Source: Clostridium sp. CAG:568 (lineage in GTDB: Bacteria; Bacillota_I; Bacilli_A; RFN20; CAG-288). Taken from it: 44,357 nucleotides of DNA. The translations under genes and the position numbers were made by a program. The DNA lies in assembly GCA_000434395.1 (NCBI GenBank), contig FR878783.1, positions 1 to 44,357 on the forward strand, written 5' to 3'. Below, piece after piece: positions 1-9,063 of this stretch. A model generated the notes under the pieces. The model did not search any database. It was not told the origin of the DNA and worked only from the letters and a program-made list of their open reading frames with translations. The stretch's first letter is position 1; each line of letters begins with the position of its first letter.

Positions 1-242
1 CAGTGAGAGGGGTGCAGTACAAAATGCAAGGCCTTTTTTTAAAACTTTAGTGAAAATAATTGAAAAGCCTTTCTAATACCAAGCTTTATTTTAAAAATTT
101 TTGAATGTTTATAGAATTACTTTAGATTTGAAAAGCAACCATAAAACTTATTATTTAAAGTTTTATTGCCTAAGTTTAGAATTTTAGTTCATAAATTGCC
201 TTTAAGAGGGTAAAAAAACTGATATTTTTTACTTTTTAGTAA
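1..242. other. AT-rich intergenic region with no visible gene
   Basis: This stretch precedes the first operon and is very AT-rich. No reading frame on either strand has a ribosome binding site or a recognisable product. The first 40 bases include a short T run that could be the tail of a terminator from a gene outside the window, but I cannot pair a convincing stem. Confidence 0.5.
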
Positions 243-270
243 TTTACATTTGAAAGTTGTTTGCTAAAAT
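243..270 (+). promoter_or_regulatory. Promoter of the alpha-glucan operon
   Basis: A -35 box TTTACA (243-248) and a -10 box TAAAAT (265-270) are separated by 16 bases, a good sigma-A-type promoter. Transcription would start near 277, about 65 bases before the solute-binding protein gene. No second promoter is obvious further down the operon. Confidence 0.6.
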
Positions 271-278
271 AGAGTCAC

Positions 279-304
279 TTTGAAACCTCTTACCGAGTTT
301 CAAA
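279..304. promoter_or_regulatory. Inverted repeat at the operon start, possible operator
   Basis: TTTGAAAC (279-286) and GTTTCAAA (297-304) form a perfect 8-base inverted repeat around a 10-base spacer, directly downstream of the promoter. It may be an operator for a sugar-responsive repressor or a hairpin in the 5' leader. No T run follows, so it is not a terminator. Its function is inferred from position only. Confidence 0.4.
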
Positions 305-343
305 CGTTCTTCACAATCAAAGATTCCAAGGAGGGTAATCAAA

Positions 344-1663
344 ATGAAGAAAAATTCAATTTTGTGCACATTAATGTGCCTTGTTAGTTTAGGAAGTTTA
401 GCAAGCTGTGGACCTAAAACCAGTGAATCAACTGATTCAGCCAAGCCTGACCCAACACCAGTAAAGAAGGAGAAACTCGTTTTATCCGGTGCTGAAGATC
501 AAAGAACATTCGTCATGGGAAAAGCCAATGAATATTTGAAGGCTCAAAAACTTGATAGCAAATATGAATTGACCTACACCGCTCACGGAGAAGATAAAAT
601 CGACTCCGAAGTTGCTGACTGGACTGCAGAAACAGCTCCTGATTTATATTCATTCTCTTGTGATAAGAGCACTCCTTTAGCTGCTGCTGGTGCATTGGCA
701 ACAGTACCTGATGAATATGCAGAACAAATGAAGAAAACTTTGTCTGAAACTGCATATGCATCAGCTACATTCAATGGCGACTTAGTCGGATATGCATACA
801 CAGCTTCAAATGGATACTTCACATATTATGATTCAAGCTTGCCTGGAATTGATGACATCGTACATGACAATAAGGCTGGAAGCATCGTCGATAATATTGA
901 GGATTGGTTGAAATATTGTGAGGATAACGGCAAAACGTTTGCTTACAATTTAAAGGAAGCCTTCTACACTGTCGGTGCTTTAACAACATTTGGTGCATCA
1001 TGGAAGGTTGAATACAATAGAGATGGTTCGGTCAAGAAGATTACTTCAGACTTTGCTAGTGACAAAGGTTTAAAGGCAGCTAAGATGATATTGAAGATTA
1101 TGAGTAGTGATGCCGTTGTATATACTCAAGATGCTCCTGGAGTTAATAACGTAGCATTCTGTGTAAATGGTGCTTGGGCATTATCTAATGATAGCGAAGG
1201 AAATAAATCAGCTTATACTGATGCAAAAGTTAAAACTACAACTTTGCCTAATGCTACAGTAGGTACAGAAAAGAAACATATACGTTCATTTGCTGGAACT
1301 AAACTTTATGGTGTCAATCCTTCTAAGTCTAATGGAAAGGCTGAGCGTTTGAATACATTGCATGGAATTGCAAACTATCTTACCAGCGATGATGTACAAT
1401 CTGCTCGTTTCGATGAATCTCAACAGGCTCCTTCATCCAAGGCTGTCAGTGCTACGGATAAAGTCAAGAGCAATGCTGCACTCAGTGCATTAGCAAATCA
1501 AAGTGCTGATGGTATGGCTCAAGCTAACCTTCCTGGAAACATTTGGTCTGCTCCTGCTACATTTGCTACTTGGGCTTATGATAATGCAAAAAGCGAAGTT
1601 TCTGACGATGTTATCATGACTCAACTTCAACAGCTTGATAAAGCAGTCCAAGCTTCTAAGTAA
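344..1663 (+). CDS. Sugar ABC transporter solute-binding lipoprotein (MalE/MsmE type)
   Basis: This 439-residue protein starts with a lipoprotein signal peptide: basic MKK, a hydrophobic stretch, then lipobox LASC with the acylated cysteine at residue 22. A short Ser/Pro/Lys linker follows. Length and general layout fit family 1 extracellular solute-binding proteins, which capture malto-oligosaccharides outside the cell for the two permeases encoded next. A strong AAGGAGG (328-334) precedes the ATG. The substrate is inferred from the two GH13 enzymes in the operon, since no substrate-specific residue is recognisable by eye. A hairpin with a T run follows the stop codon, so this gene should be expressed above the permease genes. 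Confidence 0.85.
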   Translation: MKKNSILCTLMCLVSLGSLASCGPKTSESTDSAKPDPTPVKKEKLVLSGAEDQRTFVMGKANEYLKAQKLDSKYELTYTAHGEDKIDSEVADWTAETAPDLYSFSCDKSTPLAAAGALATVPDEYAEQMKKTLSETAYASATFNGDLVGYAYTASNGYFTYYDSSLPGIDDIVHDNKAGSIVDNIEDWLKYCEDNGKTFAYNLKEAFYTVGALTTFGASWKVEYNRDGSVKKITSDFASDKGLKAAKMILKIMSSDAVVYTQDAPGVNNVAFCVNGAWALSNDSEGNKSAYTDAKVKTTTLPNATVGTEKKHIRSFAGTKLYGVNPSKSNGKAERLNTLHGIANYLTSDDVQSARFDESQQAPSSKAVSATDKVKSNAALSALANQSADGMAQANLPGNIWSAPATFATWAYDNAKSEVSDDVIMTQLQQLDKAVQASK

Positions 1664-1694
1664 AATTAGATTATTTAATTCAATTCAATTTGAT

Positions 1695-1722
1695 ACAAGA
1701 GAGCAAAGACTCTCTTGTTTTT
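1695..1722 (+). terminator. Hairpin after the binding-protein gene, likely attenuator
   Basis: ACAAGAGAG (1695-1703) and CTCTCTTGT (1710-1718) form a perfect 9-bp stem with a CAAAGA loop, ending in a run of five T. The next gene starts only about 20 bases later without a visible promoter. The hairpin therefore probably acts as a partial terminator or as a 3' stabiliser of the binding-protein mRNA. Confidence 0.75.
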
Positions 1723-1741
1723 GGTAAAAGAGGGAGAAACT

Positions 1742-3283
1742 ATGACACAGATTGAGTATTTGTCTTTGTCTGGATTTCAAAGATTTTTCTACAATATAGG
1801 TCATTTCTTTGTAAAAATTCCAGAAAAAACCGCCTCTTTTTGCTCAAAATTGCCTTCAAAATTAAGTAATTTAGGGCAAAAAATAATATCGCCTGTAGAA
1901 ACAGTTAAAGATGCTGCTGTCTATGGTGATTGGCGTACACGTCTTTCCTTTTTGATCATGGGCTTCGGCCAAATGACCAGGCACCAAATAATTAGAGGTT
2001 GTTTGTACTTCGCTTATGAAGTTTTCTTCATAATCTTCATGATATTAGCCGGTGCAAAAAACCTTAGTGCCTTAAGCACATTTGGACAAATGGGTTACAC
2101 TGAAGTCATTCAAAATGGAGCACCTGTATATTATTATTACGATGATTCACTTCAGATTTTGATTTATTCTGTAATTGCTATTTTCTTCATTTTGATATTG
2201 GCATTTCTTTATATTGCTCAATTAAAAGATTCATTGAAACTACAAAGAGCTTCAATAATTGGAATCAAGACAAGTGATAAAGAGACATTGAACAATATTT
2301 TAGATGCTAGCTATCATAGAACATTGCTTTCAATTCCTATGGTCGGCTTGGTTACATTCACGATCATTCCTATTTCAATAATGATTTTGATAGCATTTAC
2401 CAATTATGACACATATCATTTGACACCAAAGAGTTTGATCGATTGGGTCGGAGTATCAAACTTTGCCCAATTATTCGGTCAATCATCAGAAAATTCAGGA
2501 AATGGTGCCGTATTCCTTCAAACATTTGGTCAAGTTTTGCTTTGGACTTTGCTTTGGGCATTCTTTGCAACATTCTCCAACTATTTCTTAGGAATGATTG
2601 TCGCTATGATGATCAACAAGAAAGGTATTAAATTGAAGAAGTTGTGGAGAACAATCTTGATTACAACAATCGCCGTTCCTCAGTTCATTTCATTGTTGTT
2701 GGTCAGCCGTATGTTCAACCAAGACCAAGGATTCGTAAATTCAATCCTTAGACAATGGGGATGGATAAATGCTAATATTCCTTGGCTGATAGATGGAACT
2801 CTTGCCAAAGTAATGATAATCATCATTAACACTTGGATAGGTATTCCATATACAATGTTGATATGTACTGGTTTGTTGATGAACATTCCTGGTGATTTAT
2901 ATGAATCTGCAAAGATTGATGGTGCCTCACCTGCAAGAACATATTTCAAGATTACTCTTCCTTATATGTTGTTTGTCACAACACCTTACCTGATCTCTCA
3001 GTTTGTCGGTAACATCAACAACTTCAACGTCATTTACTTGTTGACACAGGGAGGACCAAACTTCACATACAATGTAGCAAACGTTCCTACTCAATTAAAT
3101 GGTGTCGGAAAAACAGACCTGTTGATTACCTGGATTTACAAGATTTGTATGACTAACGTATACAAGGATTATGGAACTGCTGCCGTGTTAGGTATTATGG
3201 TCTTCGTTATAGTAGCATTCTTCTCCTTGATTTTCTACAACAACTCCAAATCAGTTAAGAATGAGGAGGATTTCCAATTATGA
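1742..3283 (+). CDS. Sugar ABC transporter permease (MalF/MsmF type)
   Basis: An integral membrane subunit of the glucan importer. The C-terminal part carries the conserved EAA loop (ESAKIDGASPARTYFKITLP), which couples to the ATPase. At 513 residues it is longer than the usual roughly 300-residue MsmF. The extra N-terminal half has a cytoplasmic basic leader and two added membrane segments around a short loop, reminiscent of E. coli MalF. The start at 1742 is preferred because AGAGGGA lies just upstream; an in-frame ATG at 1715 falls inside the attenuator stem. The gene ends in TGA, overlapping the next start by four bases. Confidence 0.88.
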   Translation: MTQIEYLSLSGFQRFFYNIGHFFVKIPEKTASFCSKLPSKLSNLGQKIISPVETVKDAAVYGDWRTRLSFLIMGFGQMTRHQIIRGCLYFAYEVFFIIFMILAGAKNLSALSTFGQMGYTEVIQNGAPVYYYYDDSLQILIYSVIAIFFILILAFLYIAQLKDSLKLQRASIIGIKTSDKETLNNILDASYHRTLLSIPMVGLVTFTIIPISIMILIAFTNYDTYHLTPKSLIDWVGVSNFAQLFGQSSENSGNGAVFLQTFGQVLLWTLLWAFFATFSNYFLGMIVAMMINKKGIKLKKLWRTILITTIAVPQFISLLLVSRMFNQDQGFVNSILRQWGWINANIPWLIDGTLAKVMIIIINTWIGIPYTMLICTGLLMNIPGDLYESAKIDGASPARTYFKITLPYMLFVTTPYLISQFVGNINNFNVIYLLTQGGPNFTYNVANVPTQLNGVGKTDLLITWIYKICMTNVYKDYGTAAVLGIMVFVIVAFFSLIFYNNSKSVKNEEDFQL

Positions 3284-4164
3284 ACAATAGTTCAACAAGA
3301 AAACTTGCTTCACATCGTAGACGTACGATTGCGTCTAATACAGCTATATACATTATATTGATTATAATGTCTATAATTTGGTTATTCCCATTCGTATATT
3401 TGATTTTAGTTTCATTTGCAGATTGGACCACCTATTCTTTCAGTGATTTCTTTCCTAAACAATGGACATTAGATAATTACGCTAGATTGTTCGATTTTTC
3501 AAAAGAAGCAACTTATCCTTTTTGGAAATGGTGGCTTAATACTTTCGCTATCTCACTCATCACAGCCGTAATACAAACTGTCTTGCAGTTAGCCAGTGCG
3601 TATGCATTGTCCAGACTTCGTTTCAAAATGCGTAAGCCTTTGATGAACATCATGCTAATCCTTGGAATGTTCCCTGGATTCTTGGGTATGGTCATCATCT
3701 ATTTCGTCCTTAAGATGATTGGTCTTTCAGCAAATATCTATTCATTGATATTGATTTATATCAGCGGATCAGCAATGGGTTACTACATTGCTAAAGGATA
3801 CTTTGATACAGTTCCTAAGTCATTGGATGAAGCTGCTATGATAGATGGTGCAAACAAGAATACAGTCTTCTTTAAGATTATTCTTCCTCTATCTAAGCCT
3901 ATTGTCGTCTACACATTCTTGATGGCCTTTGTAGGACCTTGGGGAGACTATATGCAAGCTTCATACCTCGCTCAAGGAAATCCTAATATGTTCAACGTTG
4001 CAGTTGGTTTACAACAGATGATTTCAGGAAAGAACTTAATTCTTATTTACTTCCCTACATTCTGTGCCGGTGGTGTTTTGACATCAATTCCTATTTTAGC
4101 CTTATTCTTCTGGCTACAGAAATATTATGTAGAAGGTGTAACTGGTGGAGCAGTCAAAGGATAA
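3280..4164 (+). CDS. Sugar ABC transporter permease (MalG/MsmG type)
   Basis: The second membrane subunit, 294 residues, close to the usual family size. About six hydrophobic segments are visible. The EAA loop reads DEAAMIDGANKNTVFFKIIL and ends in the usual LP. GAGGAGG at 3264-3270 serves as ribosome binding site inside the end of the preceding gene, and the ATGA overlap implies translational coupling. It should pair one-to-one with the MalF-type protein and the MalK-like ATPase of the same operon. Confidence 0.92.
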   Translation: MNNSSTRKLASHRRRTIASNTAIYIILIIMSIIWLFPFVYLILVSFADWTTYSFSDFFPKQWTLDNYARLFDFSKEATYPFWKWWLNTFAISLITAVIQTVLQLASAYALSRLRFKMRKPLMNIMLILGMFPGFLGMVIIYFVLKMIGLSANIYSLILIYISGSAMGYYIAKGYFDTVPKSLDEAAMIDGANKNTVFFKIILPLSKPIVVYTFLMAFVGPWGDYMQASYLAQGNPNMFNVAVGLQQMISGKNLILIYFPTFCAGGVLTSIPILALFFWLQKYYVEGVTGGAVKG

Positions 4165-4167
4165 AAT

Positions 4168-5760
4168 ATGAAAAAACAAATATTCTTACTATTATCTAGT
4201 TGCTGCCTCATATTGAGTTCCTGTGGAGAAAGCCAATCTTCTAGCCAAGCTAGAGAGCCTGATGAAGACGACAACTATAGATCTTATTATCAAATCTTTG
4301 TCGGAGCATTTGCTGATTCTAATGGAGATGGCGTCGGAGATTTGAAAGGAATCGAAGATAAACTCAATTATATAAGTGATATGGGATTTAGAGGAATTTG
4401 GCTTTCGCCAATATTCCAATCACCGTCTTATCACAAATATAATACCGAAGATTATTTCAAAGTGGACCCAAGCTTAGGAACAAATGATGATTTGATTTCA
4501 CTAGTGAGAAAAGCCCATGAGAAAAATATCAAAGTTATTCTAGACTTGGCTATCAATCACTCTTCTCGAAGAAATGCAATGTATAAGAAAGCCAAAGCTG
4601 CTTATGCAAAATTAAAAGGGGAAGCTAATAGCAATGAACAAAATCTTCTCACTGGATTAAGCCAAGATGAAATAGAAGAATATAGTCGATTATATGTATT
4701 CGATGACAAAGGACAAAACCAGGGCGAAAAAGTTTTTAGAAGAGTTGATGGTCATTCTTTCTATGTAGAGTCTACATTCGATTCAGATATGCCTGAATTC
4801 AACTTCGATTCAGATCTAGCTTGGACATACTTCAATTCAATAATCGATTACTACATGAATGATGTTAAAGCTGATGGATTGAGACTAGACGCTGTTAAAT
4901 ATTATTATTTAGGTGATGGTCCAAAAAACTATGTTGCCTTAAATAAGATAGAAAAGAGGGTCAAAGAAGATAATCCGAATGGATATGTAGTCGCAGAAAA
5001 TTGGAGTAGTGATGGTATAATCGATGCTTACTATAAAAATACAAATATTGATTCTTACTTCTATTTTCCAGGTCAAGGGGCATCCGGATTTATCGGAGCT
5101 GTTCTAAAGAAAATAGGTCAAAGATCTACTTTCTTAGATGGTGAGAAATCGATGATAGAAGGTAGTTATGGACACATACCCGCTCCATTCCTATCAAATC
5201 ACGACACAGGAAGATTTACCAGATCCAAAGTTGCTGATGCAAAATTCTTATATGGTTGCTTTGCTTCATTGACCGGAAACACCTTCAGTTATTATGGTGA
5301 TGAGATTGGAATGGCTCAAGGTGGTAGTTCTGACCCTGATAAAAGAACTCACATTGAATGGGGAGATTCATATAGCTGTAGAGATTTTAGTGGATCAAAT
5401 CCTTCTACTTATCCTATGGGCTCAGTCAAAGATCAAATTGGAGATTCAAGTTCCTTATTAAACTACATCAAAAAGGCTAACAAGATTAGAATGTCTAATG
5501 ATGCTATTATAAAAGGAAAGATAACAAACAATTCTGATGAGTATTCTAAAGAAAACCTTCTTCTTTCAATAGACAAAAAAGTAGATGATAAAGAAGTTAG
5601 AATTGTCTATAACTTCGATGGAACTAAGACATCCACATACAAAACTAGCGATGGATTTGAAAAAGTTCTTGACGAATTAACTATAGACAACACTACAATA
5701 GAAAATAAAGGCGATTCATTCGAGATGAAGCCGTATTCGATACTATTCCTAACAAAATAA
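4168..5760 (+). CDS. Cell-surface GH13 alpha-amylase family lipoprotein
   Basis: A 530-residue glycoside hydrolase with a lipoprotein signal (lipobox LSSC, Cys19), so it acts outside the membrane. The GH13 barrel begins near residue 38 and has the calcium-type loop DSNGDGVGD (50-58). All four conserved regions are present: DLAINH (126-131); GLRLD with nucleophile Asp241; the acid/base Glu277 in VVAENWS; and SNHDT with Asp346. It should cut alpha-glucosidic bonds in starch-type glucans and feed the importer encoded around it. Subfamily and exact specificity (amylase, neopullulanase or oligo-alpha-glucosidase) cannot be fixed by eye. It follows the permease gene after three bases. Confidence 0.87.
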   Translation: MKKQIFLLLSSCCLILSSCGESQSSSQAREPDEDDNYRSYYQIFVGAFADSNGDGVGDLKGIEDKLNYISDMGFRGIWLSPIFQSPSYHKYNTEDYFKVDPSLGTNDDLISLVRKAHEKNIKVILDLAINHSSRRNAMYKKAKAAYAKLKGEANSNEQNLLTGLSQDEIEEYSRLYVFDDKGQNQGEKVFRRVDGHSFYVESTFDSDMPEFNFDSDLAWTYFNSIIDYYMNDVKADGLRLDAVKYYYLGDGPKNYVALNKIEKRVKEDNPNGYVVAENWSSDGIIDAYYKNTNIDSYFYFPGQGASGFIGAVLKKIGQRSTFLDGEKSMIEGSYGHIPAPFLSNHDTGRFTRSKVADAKFLYGCFASLTGNTFSYYGDEIGMAQGGSSDPDKRTHIEWGDSYSCRDFSGSNPSTYPMGSVKDQIGDSSSLLNYIKKANKIRMSNDAIIKGKITNNSDEYSKENLLLSIDKKVDDKEVRIVYNFDGTKTSTYKTSDGFEKVLDELTIDNTTIENKGDSFEMKPYSILFLTK

Positions 5761-5771
5761 GGAGAAAATAT

Positions 5772-8408
5772 ATGGCAAGCGTAAAACTAGAACACATTTA
5801 CAAAGTATATACTGGAGGCGTGAAGGCAGTCTCCGATATGACACTCGACATAAAAGATGGCGAGTTCATAGTCTTTGTCGGACCTTCCGGATGTGGTAAA
5901 TCAACCACACTTCGTATGATTGCTGGTTTGGAACAGATATCAGCTGGTGAACTCTACATCGGAAATCAAGTCGTAAACGATGTTGAACCTAAGGATAGAG
6001 ATATAGCAATGGTCTTCCAGAACTATGCTTTGTATCCTCAAATGACTGTCTATGAGAACATGGCATTCGGATTGAAGCTTCGTCACATTCCTTCCGATGT
6101 CATTCAACAAAAGGTTATGTGGGCTGCCAACATCCTCGGATTGACTGAGATGTTGGATAGAAAGCCTAAGGCGATGTCTGGTGGACAGCGTCAGCGTGTC
6201 GCTTTGGGAAGAGCTATTCTTCGTGATCCTAAGGTCATGCTTTTGGATGAACCTCTTTCTAACCTCGATGCTAAGCTTCGTACATCTATGCGTACTGAGA
6301 TTGCAAAACTTCATCAAAGATTGAAGACAACATTTATATACGTCACTCACGACCAAACCGAAGCTATGACTTTGGGTGATAGAGTCGTCGTTATGAAGAA
6401 AGGTACTGTGCAACAATTCGATACACCTAAAAACCTTTACGAATTCCCTGCAAACAAGTTCGTCGCTGGATTCATCGGAACTCCTCAAATGAATTTCTTC
6501 AACGGAAAAATCAAACGTGATGGAGAGATAGTTAAAATAAAACTCGATAAGAGTGAAAAGGAGTTGGAAACTTCTTACTATGACTTTATTAAAGTCAATC
6601 CTTTGTATCTAGATGGTAAACACGATATCACAATGGGTATCCGTTGTGAGCACCTCCATATCTCTACTGAGGAAACAAAAGCTTCTTTGCCTGTCAGAGT
6701 AACACGCTTTGAGGAATTGGGAAGTGAAGCTTTGATTTATGGTGAAATCGACTTGAATGATGAAGAGATGACCGACAAGGAAGCCAACATCATCATTAAA
6801 GTTCCTTCTATACCAGAAGATATTCAAATTGGAAAAATCATTCATGTATCCATGGATATGGATCACACATATTTCTTCGACAAAAACACCGAAGAAACTA
6901 TTGTTCCTCGTATACCTACAGTCAACAAAATCAATTGTAAAATTGATTCTGGAGAGAGTGGTGAAAAGTATTTGTCTTTCTTAAATGCTAAATTGCCTCT
7001 TCCAAAAGAAGCAAAAATCATTCTTGGAGAAAAGATAGTACAAGATGGAATATTGTCCATCCCTAATGACGCTTTTAGATTGGATGGAGGCGACATTAAA
7101 GCTACTTGTTTGAAGACTGAAATTATTGGCGATGTAAAACTATTACACCTCGATATAGGTGGTAGAGTTGTGTTTGCTTTAAGTGATAAAGAAGTTCCTT
7201 CTAACACAGATATGAATATAGGAATTGATTTCTCACGTATCAGTGTTTCAGAGAATGATGAAGAAGTTATCGCTCCTATCGATCAATTCGACTCTTTCAA
7301 TGGAAACTTCTACAATTTAAAGACTGCCTTGAGTCAAACAAATAATAACCAAAAGTTCTTAGATGAAAAGGCAAAAAGAGAAAAAGAAGCTGCAGAAAAA
7401 TATGATGCTTTGATTGCCCAGGCCCATGAAGATTACAAGAGAGATTACGAAAACACAATCCCTGAAGAATTCAAAAATGCCGATAGAATCGAAGACCAAG
7501 CAGCTAGAAATAACACATATTCCGAATTGGTTAAAACTAGACAAGAAAAGGCTAAACTTGACTTGGAAAGCTTGAAAAAACAGAAAGCCGAGAGCATTGC
7601 TAAGCTTAAGCATGCAAAGGACGATACTTTAAAAGAATTGAAAGCAAAGCATAAAGCTGATGTAAAAGAAGCCAAGGCTAAGAATAACGAGCTTTACAAC
7701 GGCCTTAGAATTCAAGAAAAGCAATCTTATGAGGAATTCGTAAAGACAAATAAGGATCGTGAGGCTTTGAGAAGAAGAAGAGATGAATATCGTATGTTCA
7801 TGTCCACATTCACTGATCAAAAAGCAAATGCCTTAGAAGAGAGAGTGAAGGGAATAGATATCAACTTCGATAATGAAGTAAGCAAGGTTAAAGCCACCTA
7901 TAAAAGAGGTGTCAATGGTGCAAAACAAGCCTATAATGAGAAAAAGAAATTCTATGCTTCCTTTGTCGATCCTATCAAGAGCTTAAAAGCACATTACGAA
8001 AAGAAATATGCCGACCTTGAAAAGGAAAAGAAGAATGCCATTGTCATGGCCGGTAATGTCTTCCTCTTCAATGTCAACAATTATTACTTCTTCTCAAATT
8101 CTGTGATTTCCGCAAAATTGATTCAAGGCTTAGGAACAAAGGTATTCAGCAAGAATTATTTGATTGAAGTTCCTCATAATGCCTATTCGATATCAGAAGA
8201 TGATGGAATAGATGCAAAGGTCATACATATTGCTGATTATGAAAATGTCAAATTCGTAAAAGTTCAGTACGAAGACAATTTTAAGCAAGTTCACTTTGCT
8301 TCATTTGAAACTGATAAAGAATTTGAAATCGGACAACAAATAAAGATTGTATTCGATATCACAAAATGTCATATCACTGAGACTGGAATGAACATCCGTC
8401 TCTACTAA
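5772..8408 (+). CDS. MalK/MsmK-like sugar ABC ATPase with long coiled-coil extension
   Basis: The ATPase that should energise the two permeases. Residues 1-235 are a complete nucleotide-binding domain: Walker A GPSGCGKST (37-45), signature MSGGQ (135-139), Walker B VMLLDE (155-160) and switch histidine 193. Residues about 240-378 form the usual TOBE-type regulatory region, ending FFDKNTEETI. Ordinary MalK stops there at about 370 residues; this one has 878. A second beta-rich region follows (about 380-500), then a highly charged Lys/Glu/Ala-rich coiled coil (about 526-757), then another beta module whose end (IGQQIKIVFDITKCHI) again resembles a TOBE strand. GGAGAAA precedes the ATG. No frame break is visible. 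The role of the extension is unknown. Confidence 0.9.
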   Translation: MASVKLEHIYKVYTGGVKAVSDMTLDIKDGEFIVFVGPSGCGKSTTLRMIAGLEQISAGELYIGNQVVNDVEPKDRDIAMVFQNYALYPQMTVYENMAFGLKLRHIPSDVIQQKVMWAANILGLTEMLDRKPKAMSGGQRQRVALGRAILRDPKVMLLDEPLSNLDAKLRTSMRTEIAKLHQRLKTTFIYVTHDQTEAMTLGDRVVVMKKGTVQQFDTPKNLYEFPANKFVAGFIGTPQMNFFNGKIKRDGEIVKIKLDKSEKELETSYYDFIKVNPLYLDGKHDITMGIRCEHLHISTEETKASLPVRVTRFEELGSEALIYGEIDLNDEEMTDKEANIIIKVPSIPEDIQIGKIIHVSMDMDHTYFFDKNTEETIVPRIPTVNKINCKIDSGESGEKYLSFLNAKLPLPKEAKIILGEKIVQDGILSIPNDAFRLDGGDIKATCLKTEIIGDVKLLHLDIGGRVVFALSDKEVPSNTDMNIGIDFSRISVSENDEEVIAPIDQFDSFNGNFYNLKTALSQTNNNQKFLDEKAKREKEAAEKYDALIAQAHEDYKRDYENTIPEEFKNADRIEDQAARNNTYSELVKTRQEKAKLDLESLKKQKAESIAKLKHAKDDTLKELKAKHKADVKEAKAKNNELYNGLRIQEKQSYEEFVKTNKDREALRRRRDEYRMFMSTFTDQKANALEERVKGIDINFDNEVSKVKATYKRGVNGAKQAYNEKKKFYASFVDPIKSLKAHYEKKYADLEKEKKNAIVMAGNVFLFNVNNYYFFSNSVISAKLIQGLGTKVFSKNYLIEVPHNAYSISEDDGIDAKVIHIADYENVKFVKVQYEDNFKQVHFASFETDKEFEIGQQIKIVFDITKCHITETGMNIRLY

Positions 8409-8418
8409 GGAGGTTTTT

Positions 8419-9063
8419 ATGAAGAATAAACTCTTATCACTATCCTTATTAGCGTTGACATTGTTAGGAAGTTGCTCTTCAAAGGTTTTGTCTAAAGAAG
8501 AATACATTACTTTGGGTAAACAAATCACAAGTGAGTTTAAAGCACCGACTGCTAAATCATATAAAGCAAATTTTGAAGGCTACTTCAAGAATTTGTGGGA
8601 CTCTGAAAATTATCCATGCTCATGGAAAGGTGATGTGATGACCATTAAAGAAAGCGAAGATGCCGATGCAGGATACGAAGCCCAATCTGCCTTATTTTCA
8701 GTGCCTACTAAGATCAACACCGATGAATTCGAAGAAACTTATGACACTTTGAACTCATCATTGGCTTCAACATCAGCAAAAGTTCAGAGCATCAACTATA
8801 TGAAAGTCAGCAAAACTGATGAAGGTGGATTGTTGTTTGCAACCGAAAACGTGAGTATGACATTATTCTTTTATGGCTTGAAGAGCGACAAAATCCAAAA
8901 GCAAACCAAACCCACAAAATGTATCGCCCATTGGACAGTATATGTAGCGTATGATAATACTGGTTGTATCTCATATGAGCAAGCCTTTATCAATCGAACA
9001 TATACTAGCGATATAGAAGCCAATGGAGATATAAAGGCAACATATACATTATCCGATGAATAA
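8419..9063 (+). CDS. Small lipoprotein of unknown function in the glucan operon
   Basis: A 214-residue protein that I do not recognise. The first 20 residues are a clear lipoprotein signal with lipobox LGSC. The mature part is soluble, rich in Ser, Thr, Lys and Tyr, and lacks further membrane segments. A strong AAGGAGG (8407-8413) overlaps the stop of the ATPase gene. Its place between the ATPase and the last GH13 gene suggests a surface accessory role in glucan use, such as binding or regulation, but the sequence gives no direct functional clue. Confidence 0.7.
   Translation: MKNKLLSLSLLALTLLGSCSSKVLSKEEYITLGKQITSEFKAPTAKSYKANFEGYFKNLWDSENYPCSWKGDVMTIKESEDADAGYEAQSALFSVPTKINTDEFEETYDTLNSSLASTSAKVQSINYMKVSKTDEGGLLFATENVSMTLFFYGLKSDKIQKQTKPTKCIAHWTVYVAYDNTGCISYEQAFINRTYTSDIEANGDIKATYTLSDE

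Noticed and set aside
294..315. A possible CcpA (cre) site near AAACGTT before the first gene
   Set aside because: Compared base by base with TGWAANCGNTNWCA it has four mismatches, two in each half, so it is not supportable.
1715..1741. Upstream ATG for the MalF-type permease
   Set aside because: It falls inside the attenuator stem and has no ribosome binding site, while the ATG at 1742 has AGAGGGA.
5940..6488. A 182-residue minus-strand frame inside the MalK-like gene
   Set aside because: It lies fully antisense to a conserved ATPase domain, has no ribosome binding site and its translation resembles no protein. It is a shadow of the coding strand.
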